Source: Aureococcus anophagefferens (taxonomy: Eukaryota; Sar; Pelagophyceae; Pelagomonadales; Pelagomonadaceae). Taken from it: a stretch of 63,684 nucleotides of DNA. Of this stretch, positions 1 through 9,539 are shown in pieces. The notes under the pieces were generated by a model. That model had not been told where the DNA came from, did not search any database, and saw only the letters and a list, made by a program, of their open reading frames with translations. How positions within the stretch are numbered: position 1 is the first letter of the stretch; every line of letters begins with the position of its first letter. The DNA lies in contig NW_008705561.1 in NCBI RefSeq assembly GCF_000186865.1, forward strand, positions 2,022,618 through 2,086,301. Direction: 5' to 3'. The position numbers and the translations under genes are program-made.

Positions 1-213
1 GGGAGAGCATGTTTGGTCTGGAAAGGTCGTCCTGAACCCGCGCCCCCCTTCTGATTAATGCAGTGATGCGACGCGCGCGACGGGATCGAACTAGACCAAG
101 GACTTTGCAGTGGGTGGCAGTGGCAATTTTTTAGCGAGCTCCCGCGCCTCCTCCCGGGAGTCCCACCGGCGCCTAGTCTATAGGTCCTACTTTTAAAAGA
201 CTCGGAGACGCAT

Positions 214-1245
214 TCAGGCGATCGCCAGATGAGCCGGGTCCGCCCTGAGTTCTGCCGGCCGAGAGGACGACGACAGCCTCGCGCCGCCCCACCTTTCAGA
301 GGCGACGTCGTCGATGCCGAGGCGCACGCGCGCCCGGCCCCGCCAAAGGTAGACGTTGGCGACACAGCAACCGGTCGGCAACGCCTTCGCCAGCGCCGCC
401 TCCAAAATCACGACTGAGCCGCAGGTATCCAGCACGCTCCTCCCGTCCGCGCGCTCGAGCGTGAGCATCTGCTCGCTCTCGAGGTCCGGGCCGTCGAGCG
501 CACGCGCGAGCGCGTCGTCGTCGCCGCTCGCCGCGAGGACCCGACTGACCTCGTACACCTGATGCGCGCCCGAGTCCTTGATCTCCTTGATGCTCTGGAA
601 TGTGAGCTGCAGCTCGCCGACGAAGCCGTCCAGCGCCACGTTGAGCTTGACGTCGCGGTAGCCCGACTCGCTTTCCCGCAGGTTGTCCTTGCATCGTATA
701 ATGACCAGCTCCCCGCCGCGCGCCGCGGCGCGCAGCTTCGAGATCGCCGCGTTGAAGTCGTTCGCCGTGTCGTAGACGCCGGTCGCGCGCTCGACGTCGA
801 CGACTCGCCTTACGTCGCCCTCGTAGTCCGCCTCGGCCTTTTCCTTGATGCGCAGCGTCCCCTTGCGCGGGCCTTGATAGTAGGCGCCACCGGACTCCTT
901 GACGGGCCGCTCGAGCGCCGCGTGCATCGCCTCGGCGTGCTCGCTGGCCAGCGCGACGAGCGCCTCGACGGTCGCTCCCTCGGGGAGCGCGCACCGCGGC
1001 GGGTCCGCGGGCGAGAACTCATCCTGGAGCTCAGCGGTCGCCAGCAGCAGGTCATCCGCCACGCAGGTGGCCCACGCCGCTTCGTAGAACGCTTTGACGT
1101 TCCCCTCCGCACGGGAGATCTCCTCCTGGAGTTTGGTTCGATCGCAATTCTTGACGTCGCGGTCGCCTGCTGGCGTTCGGGGCACGGCCCGCTCCACGTT
1201 GCTGCAGATGATCTGCACCTGGTCGATGCTCGCGCTGGCGCCCAT
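214..1245 (-). CDS. RelA/SpoT-like domain protein, N-myristoylation-type start
   Basis: A 343-residue protein. The core, about residues 125-235, resembles the nucleotidyltransferase fold of RelA/SpoT: VVDVERATGVYDT near 148, GYRDVKLNV at 195-203 and GELQLTFQSIKEIK from 210. These match the family's DxxR-type, GYRD and E-x-Q elements. Eukaryotic relatives with this shortened core often have no proven (p)ppGpp synthase activity, so catalysis is not claimed. The ATG at 1245 is preferred because it gives MGASAS, which fits the Gly2/Ser6 myristoylation consensus, and because the copy at 46.9 kb keeps the same start. The first ~100 residues look helical and are unassigned. The first ~290 coding bases and ~55 bp upstream are duplicated in truncated form at 46671-47022. 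Confidence 0.7.
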   Translation of the reverse strand: MGASASIDQVQIICSNVERAVPRTPAGDRDVKNCDRTKLQEEISRAEGNVKAFYEAAWATCVADDLLLATAELQDEFSPADPPRCALPEGATVEALVALASEHAEAMHAALERPVKESGGAYYQGPRKGTLRIKEKAEADYEGDVRRVVDVERATGVYDTANDFNAAISKLRAAARGGELVIIRCKDNLRESESGYRDVKLNVALDGFVGELQLTFQSIKEIKDSGAHQVYEVSRVLAASGDDDALARALDGPDLESEQMLTLERADGRSVLDTCGSVVILEAALAKALPTGCCVANVYLWRGRARVRLGIDDVASERWGGARLSSSSRPAELRADPAHLAIA

Positions 1246-1595
1246 GGTTCGTCGCAGCTCCACGTCACGGATCACGGTGGCCAGCCACACTCATCATAAT
1301 GCTCACCCAGCAACGCGGGAAGCCCTTCAACATTGCACGTTGGACTAGCTATTGAAGGGGGTGCGCACCGAGAATCCCGCCGGGATAAGCTCAGGCAGAG
1401 GTATAGCCACGTTGCCCCGCAAGAAACCCCTGCCCGGGTAAGTCCCCCCCCGCCGAGCATGCTCTAAAACGTCGAGGCAGTGTGGTTGCCGTTCCGCATA
1501 TGCTTCAATGGCGCCATGCGCCAGCTAATCGGCCCACCGCTGTGAGCGACCGCGGATACAAATGGCAATTCCAAGCTTGTTAGCTCGGTCACAGC
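1246..1595. other. intergenic spacer with duplicated 5' flank
   Basis: No gene is seen. The stretch 1246-1301 belongs to the duplicated block also found at 46966-47022, and similarity ends at a shared cactcatcataatgc. The remainder separates the 5' end of the RelA-like gene from the 3' end of the giant kinase-HECT gene, so it probably carries the RelA-like promoter and a 3' UTR. No motif was recognised. Confidence 0.5.
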
Positions 1596-4500
1596 TCAGG
1601 GCAGCTCGATGTCGTCCTCGAAGTCCTCGAAGTCCTCGTCGCCGTAGCCCTCGCTCTCGGCCTCGGACTTGCGGGGGCTGCCGCGGGACCGGCGCGTCGT
1701 CGGCGAGGGCGACGGGAGCTTGGGCGACGGCTCGCCGAGGTCGAGGCCGGAGATGTCGAGGCTGTCGTCCTGCGTCGGCGTCGCCGGCGCGCGCACGGCG
1801 TCGGCGTCGGGCCGGGGCGACGACTCGAGGGGCTCGAGGTCGTCGTCGGGCGCCGCGCGCGCGTCGTCGAGCGCGGGGATCGCGTCGTCGTCGTCGTCGA
1901 GCGCCGGGATGTCCGGCGGCGCCTCGTCGTCGAGCGCCGGGATGTCGTCGTCGAGCGCCGGGATGGCGTCGTCGAGCGCCGGGATGGACTCGTCGAGGCC
2001 GCCGCCGTCGCCGTCGCCGAGCGACGGGATCGCGGGGATGTCGCCGTCGTCGTCGTCGTCGAAGAGGTAGTCGCAGGCGTAGTCGCCGTCGGCGCCGTGG
2101 GCCGCGTCGCGCGCGTCGAGGAGGACGCCGTGGGCCAGGAGCGCCGCGGCCGCGGCGTCGTCCTCGGCCGCGCACGCCAACGCGTGCGACACGTGGGGCT
2201 CGAGCGCGTCGAGCCCGTAGCCCGTGGCGTTGTCGATGGCCACGAGGAGCTTCGTGCGCACGACGTGGCGCAGCTCGCGCTCGAGGGCGTTCGACTCCGG
2301 CGACCCGCGCGGCGGCGCGGCGCCGCCGTCGACGACGCGCGTCTTGAGGAGCGCCTCCCAGTAGTTGGGCAGCTCCAAGATGTTGTCGCAGGTGTGGGAC
2401 TGGGGGATCATGGCGAGCATGCGCCGCTGCTCGTCGACCCCAAAGGGCAGGAACGGCAGCTCGATGGTGAGGAACTCCGTGTGCCGCGCGGGCAGGCGCT
2501 CGACGCCCGTGACGAACTTGAGCAGCTTCCGCCGCTGCGCCGCGTCGAGCGGCTCGCAGTGGCGCGCGCCCGGCATGGGCTCCGCCTCGTCCAGGATGTC
2601 GCCGTCGCCCAACGAGTCGTCCTCGCCGTCGATGACGGCCCAGAGCGCGTCGTGGAGCGGCCGGCAGTCGCGGAGCTCCGCGTCCATGACGATGCGGAAG
2701 ACGTCGCGGAACTTGAAGTCGCCGCGGAACTCGGGCGCGCCGCAGACGATGCGCTGCAGGTCCCGCGCCGACGGCCGCACGCTCCGGCGCACGCGCCGCG
2801 GCATGGCGCGCTCGAAGCCCCGCCGGAGCGCGCGGAACTGCCACTCGAGCGCGCGGCACCGGCCCGCGGCGGACAGGCGCGCGTAGCCGACGCGCGCGCG
2901 GTGGCCCGCCTCGCCCGGCGCGCCGCCCGCCGCCCCGACGAGGTCCGCGGTCGACCAGCCCTCGAGCGCCGCCATGGCGTCGAGCGACGCGTCGTCGAGC
3001 TTCAGCGACGCCGCGACGGTCTCCGCGTAGCCGCCGTCGAGCAGCTCGAGGTGGCCCGGCGCCTTGGCGAGGAACGCGTCGACGAGGCCCGGCGCGCGCC
3101 GCGGCGAAACGTCCGCGCGGTCCTCGGCGACGCCCAAGACCTCGAAGAAGAGCGGCGGCAGCTCCAGGGGCAGCTGGCACTGGTTCGGCACCGCGGATCC
3201 GACGAGGAGCCCGAGCATGGCCAGCTTCCGCGCGTTCGCCGCGGTCCGCGGCAGCGCCGGGTTCAGCCACAGCGCCTCGAGGTCGCCGCGGTGCACGAGC
3301 ATGGCCTGGCACCGCGCGCGCGGCTCGACGTGGCACCGCTCCAGCGACGCGAAGAAGGCGCCGAGCGCGTCGTCGCCCGAGCCGCCCGCGGCCGCCGCGG
3401 CCGCGCGGAGCGCGGTGGAGGACGTGGACACGCGCGCGACGATCTCCGCGCCGTCGCCGTCGAGGAGCCGCTCCACCACTAAATCCAGGGTCCGCGCGGC
3501 GCCGTCGCCGTCGTGGTAGTCCACGGCGAGCACGTGGCCCGGCTGGAGCGGCGGCGCCGCGAGCGCCGGCGCGGACCCGGAGCTCGCGCCCGAGTCGCCC
3601 GTGCCGTCGCGGAGCGCGCGCGCGACCCAGGGCTGCCCCGCCGCGCCGCTCTCCGCGGCGCCGCGCGACGCGTCGTCGTCGACGACGAGGCGGAGCACGT
3701 TGGGCCCGTCGCCCGCGCGCCGCGGCGCCACCCTCAGGCCGTGCTCGAAGCCGCCCGCCGGCGTCCAGTCGCGGCGCGCGGTCGCGCCCAGCAGCGAGAA
3801 GAGCTCCTTGCGCGGCCCCAGGCCCTCGCCCTCCTCGACGGCGACGCCCTCGACGTACTTCTGCCCAAAGGGCGCGCGGTAGTAGGGGCAGACGATGAAC
3901 GACGCGTGGCGCGCGACCTCGATGGCGAGCGCGGACCCCGGCTCGCCGTCCTCGCCCACGGGCCGCTCGCCGCGCGCCTCGACCTCCTCCCCCGAGCCCT
4001 CGACGTCCTCGTCGTAGTCGCAGTCGTCGAGGTCCAGGTCGCCGAGGTCGTCGCCGTCGCCGCCGTCGAGCCGCTCGACGACGGCCTTCGCGGCCGCGGC
4101 GTCGAGGCACGCCGTGTGCCGCGCGATGAGGTGCTCGCAGTCGCCCCAGACGGAGCCCCGCGCCGTCACCAGATTCAGGCGCCGCGCCGGGCGCCGCGCC
4201 AGGGCCACGTACAAGAGCGCGGCCTTGGACGCGGGCCGGAGGAGCGCCGCGTGGTCCCGGAGCGGCGGCAAACCCAAAAGCCCCTCGAGGCGCGACACGC
4301 CGCGCGTCTTCGCCGCCGACGCGACCTCCGAGTCCACGAGCATGGGCGTCACCACCGCCAGCGCCTCGTTGACGCTCCGCGCGTGGAACCGCTCCTCGAC
4401 AGCGCCCCGGAGCGCGTCCAGTAAGGACGCCTCGGACCGCTGCGCCGCGTCCTCGCCGCTCGGCGCGGCCCCCGCGGAGCCGACGTCGCTGCCCGCGCCC

Positions 4501-7500
4501 AGGTCGCCCGCGGCGCCGTCGCCGCCGTCGTCCGCCGCGCCGTCGTCCGCCGGCGGCGCGGACGCCGCGCGCTCGAAGACCGCGTCGGGCTCCGCGAGGT
4601 CGCCGAGGAACGTGGCCCGGTCGCCGCCGCGGTCCGGCGCCACCACCAACGCGTAGGCCCGCTGCAGCAGCCGCGCGGCGACGGCCGCGCGCGAGCTCGC
4701 GGCGACGTCGACCGCGCCGACCTGCGCCTCGACGGCGTCCACGGCCTGCGTGAGCGTGAGCTCGCCGCGCTGCTGCTGCGCTAAAACCCAGTCGCGGCAC
4801 TTGGCGACGCGCGGGACCACGGCCGCGTCGACGGTCCAGCGCAGCGCGCGGAGCGCCGCGCGGAGCGCGCCCCGCGGCGCTCCGTCGTCGCCGACGAGCG
4901 CGTCGAGCCACGCGTCCACATCGTCCGCGCCGACGGCGACGAGGGCGTCCGCGGCGCGCGGGAAGAGCGCCGCGGCGTCGCGCGCGGACGGCGCCGCGCG
5001 CGCGGCGACGTCGGGCGCCGCGTCCGCCAAGGCGTCGCGCGCGGCGCGCGCGCCGCAGCGCAGCACGGGCTCCCAGGCCGCGCGGAGCGGGCCCGGGTCC
5101 GCGGCCCAGCACTCGAGGCTCGCGACGGCCGCGTCGGGCTCCGCCGCGCGGTGGAAGGCCCGCGGCGACGGCTCCGCGTCGCGCGGCGGCGGCGCCGCGT
5201 GCGCGGCGCCGTCGCCCGCGGCGGCCGCGGCGTCGCCGCCGGCCGCGCCCCCCCCGAGCGCCGCGTGGTCGAGGCACGCCGACGCCGAGAGCCGCGCCGC
5301 GGCGTCGGGCCGCAGCATGGCCCCGAGCAGGTCGAGCCCCGCGTCGCCGAGCTTCGCGAGTAAAGCGCCGCGCTGCGCGGCGCGGAGGCCGACGGCGGGC
5401 CCCGCGTCGAGGCAGCGCTTCGGCACGCCGAGCCGCGCGAGGTGCTTCGCCGGCGCCGGCGGCAGCGGGCCCAGCAGGCTCGCGATCTGGCGCAACACGC
5501 CGTGCTCCTCGTCGCCCGGGAAGAGGGGCTCGCCCGTCGCGAGCTCGGCCGTGATGCACGCCGCGCCCCAGACGTCGACGCGCAAGCCGTAGGTCGTGCT
5601 CGACGCCATCATCTCCGGCGCGCGGTACCAGCGGCTGCCGATGTAGTGCGTGAGCTCGCCCGCCGCCGCCTGGGGCGCGAGCCCCACGCCGTCGGGCCCC
5701 AGGTCGCCCTCGAGCTGCCGCGCGGCGCCGAAGTCGCAGAGCTTGAGCTCGCACCGCTGGCCGCCCGGCGCGCCGCTCAGCAGCACGTTCTCGGGCTTGA
5801 TGTCGCGGTGGACGATGCGGAGCGCGTGGATGTGGGCCAGGGCCGCGCAGAGGTCCCTCGTGAGGGCGAGGCACAGCCCGCGGCCGAACGCGCCGGGCCC
5901 GCGGTCCTCCAACGCGTGCAGGGCCGTCATCGCCAGGAGCTCGAAGCAGAGCACGGGCGCGACGACGGCGATGGACCCGGCCACCAAATCCTCCTGCCAG
6001 CTGTCCGTGAAGCGCACGACGTTCGCGTGGTCGCCCATGGCCCGCAGCAGCGCGAGCTCGCGCTCCGCGGTGAGCACCGCGTAGCGCGCCATCTCCGCGT
6101 CCTCGTCGGCGCCGTCGGCGACGATCTTGAGCTTCTTGACGGCGACGGACGCGCCGGAAGCGCGGTGGCGCCCGCGGTAGACCTCGCCGTAGGCGCCCTC
6201 GCCCAGCAGCGCGCCGAACTCGTAGCACGACGCCGCGCCGCGGTGCGGGTTCGTCTCGATGGTCTCGCGCACGGGCGACTCCGCGGCCTCGGCCGAGTCC
6301 TCGGCGAAGGCGTCCTCGTCCATGCTGTACTCCTCCGCGTCGTCCTCGTAGTCGTCGCCCGCCTCCTCGACGACGGCGCACTCCTCCTCGACGCCGCCGG
6401 CCGCGTCGTCCGACGGCTCCTCGGCGACGGGCTCGTCGAGCGGCTCGTCGGCCGCCGCCTCGGGGGTCTGGGGCCGCGCCGCGGCGGGCTCCGCGAGGAC
6501 CGGGGGGTCCGCCGCGACGACGACGGGCTCGTCCAAAACGGCGGGCTCGGCCGAGACGGCGACGGGCTCCTCCTCGACCGCGGGCTCGTCGACGACGGGC
6601 TCCTCCTCCACCGCGGGCTCGTCGACGGGCTCCTCCTCCACCGCGGGCTCGTCGGCGACGGGCTCGTCCTCCACCGCGGGCTCGTCGGCGACGGGCTCCT
6701 CCTCCACCGCGGGCTCGTCGGCGACGGGCTCGTCGAGCGCCGCGGCGGGCTCGGGCGCGTCGTCGAGCGCCGACGCCGACGCGGAGGGCTCGCCGGCCGC
6801 GGGCTCGTCGGCGAAGGCGCGCGGGCTCGCGGCGGCCGACGCCGGCGACCGCGTCTCCGGCACGGCCTCCTCCTCGTCGACGATGGAGTCGTCGTCGACC
6901 GCGACGGCCGGCGGCGCGTCGCCGGGCGACGTCGCCGGCTCCGCGGCCGCGGGCTCGACCATGGCCTCGCGGACCTTGTCCTCCTCGTCGCCGTCGTCGT
7001 AGGTGATGTAGTAGGTGCCGTCGGCGTTGACGCGGGCCACCGTGCCCGGGTAGTACTCGCCCTCCTCGTTGAAGTCCGCGTCGACGCGGTCGCCGACCGC
7101 GAAGCGCGCGGCGGCGGCCGCCGCGGGCACCGCGGCCGCCGCGGGCACGGGCGACGGCCCGCGCGGGGCCGCCGCGGGCCGCGGCGACGGCCGCGGCGAC
7201 TTGGCCTTGGGCGTCTTCGGCGGCGTCTTCGGCGGCGTCGGCCGCGCGTCCGGCGGCGCGCGCGCCGCGGGCGGCGTCCGCGCGCGCGGCGGCGTCCGCG
7301 CCGCGGGCCGGCCGCGCGGCACGGGCGTCGGGTCCGCGGCGCCGCCGGTTTCCGCGGCGTCGAAGGCGATGGCCCGGGCCTTGACGGCGCGCGCGCCGCG
7401 CGCGCCCGCGCCCGCGGCGCTCGCGGGGCTCTCGACCGCGGGGCCCTCGGGCTCCGCGGCGGCGCCGCCGCGGTCGGGCGTCGCGGCGCGCGAGCCCTCG

Positions 7501-8261
7501 GAGCCGCGGGAGCCGCGCTTGGCCTTGGGCGGCGCGCGGCGGTAGACGCCGCCGGCGTGCTCGAGCTTCTCCGCCGCGCGCGAGTTCGCGACGGCCCGCG
7601 CCGCGCGGTGCCGTTCCGCGGCGGACGCGCGGTGGCGCCGGACGACGTCCAAAATGACGACGGACGCGGCCTGGAGCCGGCCGACGCGGCCCGGCGCGCC
7701 GACGCCGTTGATCTCGTCGCGCGTGAGGAGCAGGGGGTTGCCCGGGCAGAAGCAGGCCGCGCGCCACGCCTCGGCGCCGAGCGCGTCCGACACGAAGTCG
7801 AGGTCGTCGGCCATTTTTCTGAGGTAGTCCTTTCCATTCCATAAGAAGGCCGCCGGCGCCGCGGCGTCGGCGGACTCGTGGAGCACCCAGGCCACGATCT
7901 TCTCGACGCACCGCAGGCCCGCGTGGCGCAGCTCGGCCGCGATGTTCCGCAGGAGCCGCGCGGCTTCCGCGAGCGCGCGCGCGCCCATGTCGCTCGCGGC
8001 GGCCTGCGTCGACTTGCGCGGCCAGTGGAGCACGACGGCGTTGAGCTGCATGAGCAGCGTCTCGCGGTAGCCCACGGCCCGCGCCGCGTCGACCTTGAGC
8101 TGGTAGGCCCGCTCCTTGGGGCCCGGCGCGCCCTCGCCGGGCAGGGCCACCTTCGCCGGGGGCTTCGGCTGGGCCGGGGCCGCGTGGGGCGGCTTGTGGC
8201 GCTTGAACTTGTCGCCGTGCCGCTTAGGCATCTTCACGGGGTCCGACGGGGCGAACCGCAT
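1596..8261 (-). CDS. Tudor / CMGC-type protein kinase / HECT E3 ubiquitin ligase fusion
   Basis: One uninterrupted 2221-residue frame. In order: a basic N-terminus; a helical region (~60-230); Pro/Ala-rich linker; a Tudor/Agenet-like segment (~388-435, GDRVDADF...GTYYITYDDGD); an acidic repeat of EPVADEPAVEEEPV-like units (~510-570); and a kinase domain (~680-1000). The kinase has GEGAYGEV, the VAVKK lysine near 709, HRDIKPEN with Asp820, DFG at 843-845 and SRWYRAPE, so it looks active and CDK/MAPK-like. A HECT domain follows (~1620-1975), with SHTCDNILELPNYW placing the catalytic Cys near 1958. The last 250 residues are acidic, with about six IPALDD repeats. HECT enzymes transfer ubiquitin through that Cys and normally end soon after it, so the long tail is unusual. 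Boundaries are estimates from counting. Confidence 0.8.
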   Translation of the reverse strand: MRFAPSDPVKMPKRHGDKFKRHKPPHAAPAQPKPPAKVALPGEGAPGPKERAYQLKVDAARAVGYRETLLMQLNAVVLHWPRKSTQAAASDMGARALAEAARLLRNIAAELRHAGLRCVEKIVAWVLHESADAAAPAAFLWNGKDYLRKMADDLDFVSDALGAEAWRAACFCPGNPLLLTRDEINGVGAPGRVGRLQAASVVILDVVRRHRASAAERHRAARAVANSRAAEKLEHAGGVYRRAPPKAKRGSRGSEGSRAATPDRGGAAAEPEGPAVESPASAAGAGARGARAVKARAIAFDAAETGGAADPTPVPRGRPAARTPPRARTPPAARAPPDARPTPPKTPPKTPKAKSPRPSPRPAAAPRGPSPVPAAAAVPAAAAAARFAVGDRVDADFNEEGEYYPGTVARVNADGTYYITYDDGDEEDKVREAMVEPAAAEPATSPGDAPPAVAVDDDSIVDEEEAVPETRSPASAAASPRAFADEPAAGEPSASASALDDAPEPAAALDEPVADEPAVEEEPVADEPAVEDEPVADEPAVEEEPVDEPAVEEEPVVDEPAVEEEPVAVSAEPAVLDEPVVVAADPPVLAEPAAARPQTPEAAADEPLDEPVAEEPSDDAAGGVEEECAVVEEAGDDYEDDAEEYSMDEDAFAEDSAEAAESPVRETIETNPHRGAASCYEFGALLGEGAYGEVYRGRHRASGASVAVKKLKIVADGADEDAEMARYAVLTAERELALLRAMGDHANVVRFTDSWQEDLVAGSIAVVAPVLCFELLAMTALHALEDRGPGAFGRGLCLALTRDLCAALAHIHALRIVHRDIKPENVLLSGAPGGQRCELKLCDFGAARQLEGDLGPDGVGLAPQAAAGELTHYIGSRWYRAPEMMASSTTYGLRVDVWGAACITAELATGEPLFPGDEEHGVLRQIASLLGPLPPAPAKHLARLGVPKRCLDAGPAVGLRAAQRGALLAKLGDAGLDLLGAMLRPDAAARLSASACLDHAALGGGAAGGDAAAAAGDGAAHAAPPPRDAEPSPRAFHRAAEPDAAVASLECWAADPGPLRAAWEPVLRCGARAARDALADAAPDVAARAAPSARDAAALFPRAADALVAVGADDVDAWLDALVGDDGAPRGALRAALRALRWTVDAAVVPRVAKCRDWVLAQQQRGELTLTQAVDAVEAQVGAVDVAASSRAAVAARLLQRAYALVVAPDRGGDRATFLGDLAEPDAVFERAASAPPADDGAADDGGDGAAGDLGAGSDVGSAGAAPSGEDAAQRSEASLLDALRGAVEERFHARSVNEALAVVTPMLVDSEVASAAKTRGVSRLEGLLGLPPLRDHAALLRPASKAALLYVALARRPARRLNLVTARGSVWGDCEHLIARHTACLDAAAAKAVVERLDGGDGDDLGDLDLDDCDYDEDVEGSGEEVEARGERPVGEDGEPGSALAIEVARHASFIVCPYYRAPFGQKYVEGVAVEEGEGLGPRKELFSLLGATARRDWTPAGGFEHGLRVAPRRAGDGPNVLRLVVDDDASRGAAESGAAGQPWVARALRDGTGDSGASSGSAPALAAPPLQPGHVLAVDYHDGDGAARTLDLVVERLLDGDGAEIVARVSTSSTALRAAAAAAGGSGDDALGAFFASLERCHVEPRARCQAMLVHRGDLEALWLNPALPRTAANARKLAMLGLLVGSAVPNQCQLPLELPPLFFEVLGVAEDRADVSPRRAPGLVDAFLAKAPGHLELLDGGYAETVAASLKLDDASLDAMAALEGWSTADLVGAAGGAPGEAGHRARVGYARLSAAGRCRALEWQFRALRRGFERAMPRRVRRSVRPSARDLQRIVCGAPEFRGDFKFRDVFRIVMDAELRDCRPLHDALWAVIDGEDDSLGDGDILDEAEPMPGARHCEPLDAAQRRKLLKFVTGVERLPARHTEFLTIELPFLPFGVDEQRRMLAMIPQSHTCDNILELPNYWEALLKTRVVDGGAAPPRGSPESNALERELRHVVRTKLLVAIDNATGYGLDALEPHVSHALACAAEDDAAAAALLAHGVLLDARDAAHGADGDYACDYLFDDDDDGDIPAIPSLGDGDGGGLDESIPALDDAIPALDDDIPALDDEAPPDIPALDDDDDAIPALDDARAAPDDDLEPLESSPRPDADAVRAPATPTQDDSLDISGLDLGEPSPKLPSPSPTTRRSRGSPRKSEAESEGYGDEDFEDFEDDIELP

Positions 8262-8617
8262 GGCTCCACCGGCGGCCGGGAGCAGCCCCGATGCGCGGTT
8301 GGCAGCCCGACTAATAACTCTCGCGGCAACATCCTTTGCTTGATGGTCAATCGTGCCTTTTTTTTAAAAGCCGCGGGGCGGTCCAGCGGGCTCGACAACG
8401 CGCACGAGAGCTTCGGCAGCGCGGTCACGCTGGCCCTCTACGGCGGCGACTGGGAGGTGCGCTTTTTGGAATCATCGTTTGTTGAACTTCAACATCAAGA
8501 TGTGGCCTTTGTTGAACTTCAACATCGGGCATCTTCTCGCTCGAGGGCGGGGTCTGCCTCGTCCCCGCGGGCGCCCGGCGGGCAGGCACATGGAACAAGG
8601 TACGCGACCCCCCTCTC
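8262..8617. other. spacer with orphan exon-like segments
   Basis: No complete gene is seen. On the + strand, about 8376-8455 reads as a clean peptide containing GLDNAHESFGSAVTLALYGG and is followed by GAG|GTGCGC, a plausible splice donor. About 8528-8600 reads IFSLEGGVCLVPAGARRA and is followed by AAG|GTACGC...CTCTCTCAG, a donor/acceptor-like pair. The first peptide faintly recalls the pore segment of voltage-gated channels. These may be relics of a degraded gene. The spacer also contains a 19-bp direct repeat. Confidence 0.35.
8478..8526. repeat. 19-bp direct repeat, two copies, 30-bp period
   Basis: TTTGTTGAACTTCAACATC occurs at 8478-8496 and again at 8508-8526. Each copy contains the near-palindrome GTTGAACTTCAAC. 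Nothing links it to a known element. Confidence 0.75.
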
Positions 8618-9412
8618 TCAGAGGCACGCGCTCCGCGCGGCGTCCGCGCGGTCCGCGACGGCCGCGACGTCCGCGACGCTCACGCAGAGGTAGCTCTCCT
8701 CGGCGAGGCCCGCGGCGTGGGCGGCGACGTCGGCGACGGCGCCGCCGCAGGCCGCGCGCGCCTCGGCGCCGCGGTCGCGGTCGTCCGCGGCCGCGCGCGC
8801 GGCCGCGGCGAGCCTGCGCGCGGCGGCCGCCGCGCGGCGGTCGCGCTTGCGCGCGCCGCCCGCGGCGACGTGCACGGCGCCGCCGAGGGCGGCGAGGGCG
8901 GCGACGAGGAGCGCGACGAGGAGCGCCGCGCGGCGCTCCGAGCGCCGCGCGGCTTTCGCCTCCGCGTCCGCGCGGCGGACCTCGCGGTCCGCGCGGTCCG
9001 CCTCCTCGGCGGCGCGGCCCTCGGCGCGGCGCGCATGGGCCTTGGCCTCGGCGACGGCCGCCGCGACGCGGTCGTCGGTCTCCGCGGCGCACGCGGCGCG
9101 TAATTCCGCGACGCGCATCGCGTACGTCGACCGCGCGTTGATGAGCTCCGTCTTCGTCGCCTCGGCGGCGCGCGCCGCGGCGAGGGCCTCGGCCTCGGCG
9201 GCGTCCACCGCCGCGCGGCCCCGCCGGATCTCCTGCTGCTGGGCCTCGACGGTCTGCTCGAGGGCCCGCGCGTAGCAGGCCGGGTCGCCCCGCAGGGCTT
9301 TCGTGTCGCGCTCGGGCGAGACGGCCGGCGGCGCGAGGTCGCCGGCGGGCTCGCGGAGGGCGAGGTCGCCGTCGGCGCCGCGCAGGACGAGCTCCGTGGA
9401 CACGAGGGCCAT
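8618..9412 (-). CDS. Ala/Glu-rich coiled-coil protein with one membrane segment
   Basis: A 264-residue protein from the ATG at 9412 (MALVSTELVLRGADG). Residues ~50-165 are rich in Ala, Glu and Arg with heptad-like spacing, suggesting a coiled coil. One hydrophobic stretch (ALLVALLVAALAALGG, about residue 170) would be a single transmembrane helix. A charged Ala/Arg-rich tail follows and ends EESYLCVSVADV... No signal peptide or family was recognised. It could be an organelle or endomembrane tether, but that is only inference. The next upstream gene ends at 9540 on the same strand. Confidence 0.5.
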   Translation of the reverse strand: MALVSTELVLRGADGDLALREPAGDLAPPAVSPERDTKALRGDPACYARALEQTVEAQQQEIRRGRAAVDAAEAEALAAARAAEATKTELINARSTYAMRVAELRAACAAETDDRVAAAVAEAKAHARRAEGRAAEEADRADREVRRADAEAKAARRSERRAALLVALLVAALAALGGAVHVAAGGARKRDRRAAAAARRLAAAARAAADDRDRGAEARAACGGAVADVAAHAAGLAEESYLCVSVADVAAVADRADAARSACL

Positions 9413-9539
9413 CCTCGAGGGTCGATCGAGTCTCGGCCGCCCTGGAACGATCCTGGAATCGGCATCTATTACGATGCAAGTTGAGGTGCAACGCACGTGG
9501 GCGTTTTTTTCCTATTACTTAGTAACCGGCAATTTTCTG

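Noticed and set aside
1525..7911. A 2128-residue antisense-like ORF overlapping the kinase-HECT gene
   Set aside because: Arg-rich low-complexity translation without any domain; a typical shadow of a GC-rich gene.
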